Of a DNA stretch of 64,000 nucleotides, positions 63,101 to 64,000 are shown one piece after another (position 1 is the stretch's first letter; each line of letters begins with the position of its first letter). A model generated the notes under the pieces. It ran no database searches and was not told where the DNA came from. It worked only from the letters and a program-made list of their open reading frames with translations. Source of the stretch: Paramecium sonneborni (taxonomy: Eukaryota > Ciliophora > Oligohymenophorea > Peniculida > Parameciidae); the NCBI GenBank assembly GCA_905182985.1, contig CAJJDN010000108.1:46649-110648 (forward strand), given 5' to 3'. Position numbers and translations under genes: made by a program.

Positions 63101-64000
63101 AGAAATGATCATAAGAGAAGAAAAATTAAAATTAATTAGAGATGATATATATTAGATTTTTAATAAATGTAATACTGTAGGTTATATATTTTAGAATTTC
63201 AAATATTGATAAAAAATGAATCCGAAAAGAATCTATTAATAATATTAAAGGTTTAAAGCAATAGTAATTTACTATTAAATTAAATTATAAGCTAGTTTAC
63301 TTTGAGATTCAAGGTTTATTTTTTAAAAGAGAAAATAAATGATTAGTTGGTTTAGGGATTCTTTTAACATCCTTTAAAAATAAATCAACAAATAAATGAA
63401 GTTTTAAATTCTATCAATAAATATTAAAAGAATCTCACATCTCTCAAGTTTAATTTTCAAGATAATTTAGAAGAATAAAATTTGAATTTCATACATTATA
63501 GCGTATCTGATAATAATGAGCCCATAAATATAAAAGAGAAATTGGATGAAATATTATTTCAGTCTTTAGATTTACAATCTCACAATCATAATAATTTATT
63601 GTTAGGCCTTCAATATTACAAATTTCTAATATCAGTTCTATTATATGCAAATTATTTTCATAATGATATTAGGATTACCAAAACTAAATTAAAGAAATTT
63701 ACAAGAAGCACATATGTAAGAAACTGTTTATTTGAAAATCATCTATTTTTATATTTACATAAAAATGACTTAGATGATATTACAAAAACATATATTGGAC
63801 TTGAGAGGTATCAAGATAACTTTGATTTAATTATTGAATAATCAATTTTGGATAATCTTTCAGTTACTAAAAAAAGATAATTTAAAAATATAATTTAAAA
63901 TAGAATTCATTTTTCAAATTAAGAATTTTTCTAATTTATACAATAATCATTATTTGTGCTTTAAGAAGGGGATGATTATCTTGAAAATGGTCTAAATTGG
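60119..64000 (+). CDS. Dicer-like helicase protein (3' end outside window)
   Basis: Begins MYELHSDEQDQDDD with an acidic N-terminus. The DExD/H helicase has Walker A ETGLGKT (K137), motif II DECH (256-259) and motif III GATASP (from residue 292). The second helicase domain has LIFVKQRLTAFFL, STSVAEEGIDIP, and motif VI QMKGRARKEN. Then a Dicer dimerisation domain (DUF283 type): LINTHWSCQLIQQLCQKF, FISFLLLPISLKSFIF, AKQSAAFEASLQLYSKGYLDD. Several introns (for example 25 nt GTAATTAATT..., 26 nt near 61753, 25 nt near 62753) restore the frame. From about 63000 on a helical region follows, possibly PAZ and linker. RNase III domains are not seen before the window ends, so enzyme activity cannot be confirmed. 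The role would be small-RNA production, in ciliates linked to RNA interference or genome rearrangement. Confidence 0.85.

Noticed and set aside
1..64000. Telomeric repeat, CRISPR, tRNA or rRNA genes, transposon ends
   Set aside because: Looked for G4T2/G3T3 arrays, spaced repeats, cloverleaf-like GC-rich stretches and terminal inverted repeats; none seen.

Overview
The window is macronuclear-type DNA of a ciliate, almost certainly a Paramecium species. It is very AT-rich. Every long reading frame uses TAA and TAG as glutamine and ends only at TGA, and the frames are broken by tiny GT...AG introns of about 19-34 nt. Under these rules 15 gene models close exactly to a multiple of three: 945, 566, 396, 588, 293, 259, 437, 889, 307, 2022, 589, 425, 664, 541 and 170 codons. 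A standard-code ORF scan sees only fragments. Genes are tightly packed, with gaps of 31, 49 and 59 bp between some neighbours.

Layout. 1-4.2 kb is the poorest part: a secreted H-type-lectin-like gene (-) with frame breaks, then decayed remnants of a repeat family. 4.2-7.1 kb is a hybrid histidine kinase/response regulator (+). 8.0-10.9 kb is a zinc-finger/coiled-coil/TPR gene (-), interrupted by an assembly duplication around a single N. 11.7-16.2 kb holds a SPRY-like protein, a relic, and a myristoylatable TLDc protein (all -). 17.8-21.1 kb holds a CDK, a lysine-rich tail protein and a coiled-coil gene with several frame breaks (-). 21.4-24.6 kb holds a two-domain cyclic-nucleotide-binding protein and a lipid-anchored pseudokinase (+). 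24.7-28.1 kb holds an importin-beta-like HEAT protein preceded by a small ORF (-).

28.2-39.7 kb runs on the + strand: a RecA-fold ATPase, a 2022-residue IP3R/RyR-type calcium-release channel with an unexpected N-terminal zinc module, NPL4, a nucleostemin/GNL3-type GTPase and a small coiled-coil protein. 39.7-52.7 kb (-) is one axonemal inner-arm dynein heavy chain (DNAH3/7/12 type). 53.0-57.9 kb holds a second pseudokinase (+), NOP16 (-, present twice because of an unmerged contig overlap around a 263-base gap) and two small unknown ORFs. 58.3-60.1 kb (-) is a three-repeat MYB protein with a polyQ tract. 60.1 kb to the window end (+) is a Dicer-like helicase, cut off by the window.

Functionally the content is housekeeping and signalling: cilia (dynein), Ca2+ release, cyclic nucleotide and phospho-signalling, ubiquitin/p97 (NPL4), ribosome biogenesis (GNL3, NOP16), nuclear transport and small-RNA biogenesis. 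There are no operons, tRNAs, rRNAs, CRISPRs or recognisable transposons. The two exact direct duplications flanking N runs are most simply assembly artefacts.
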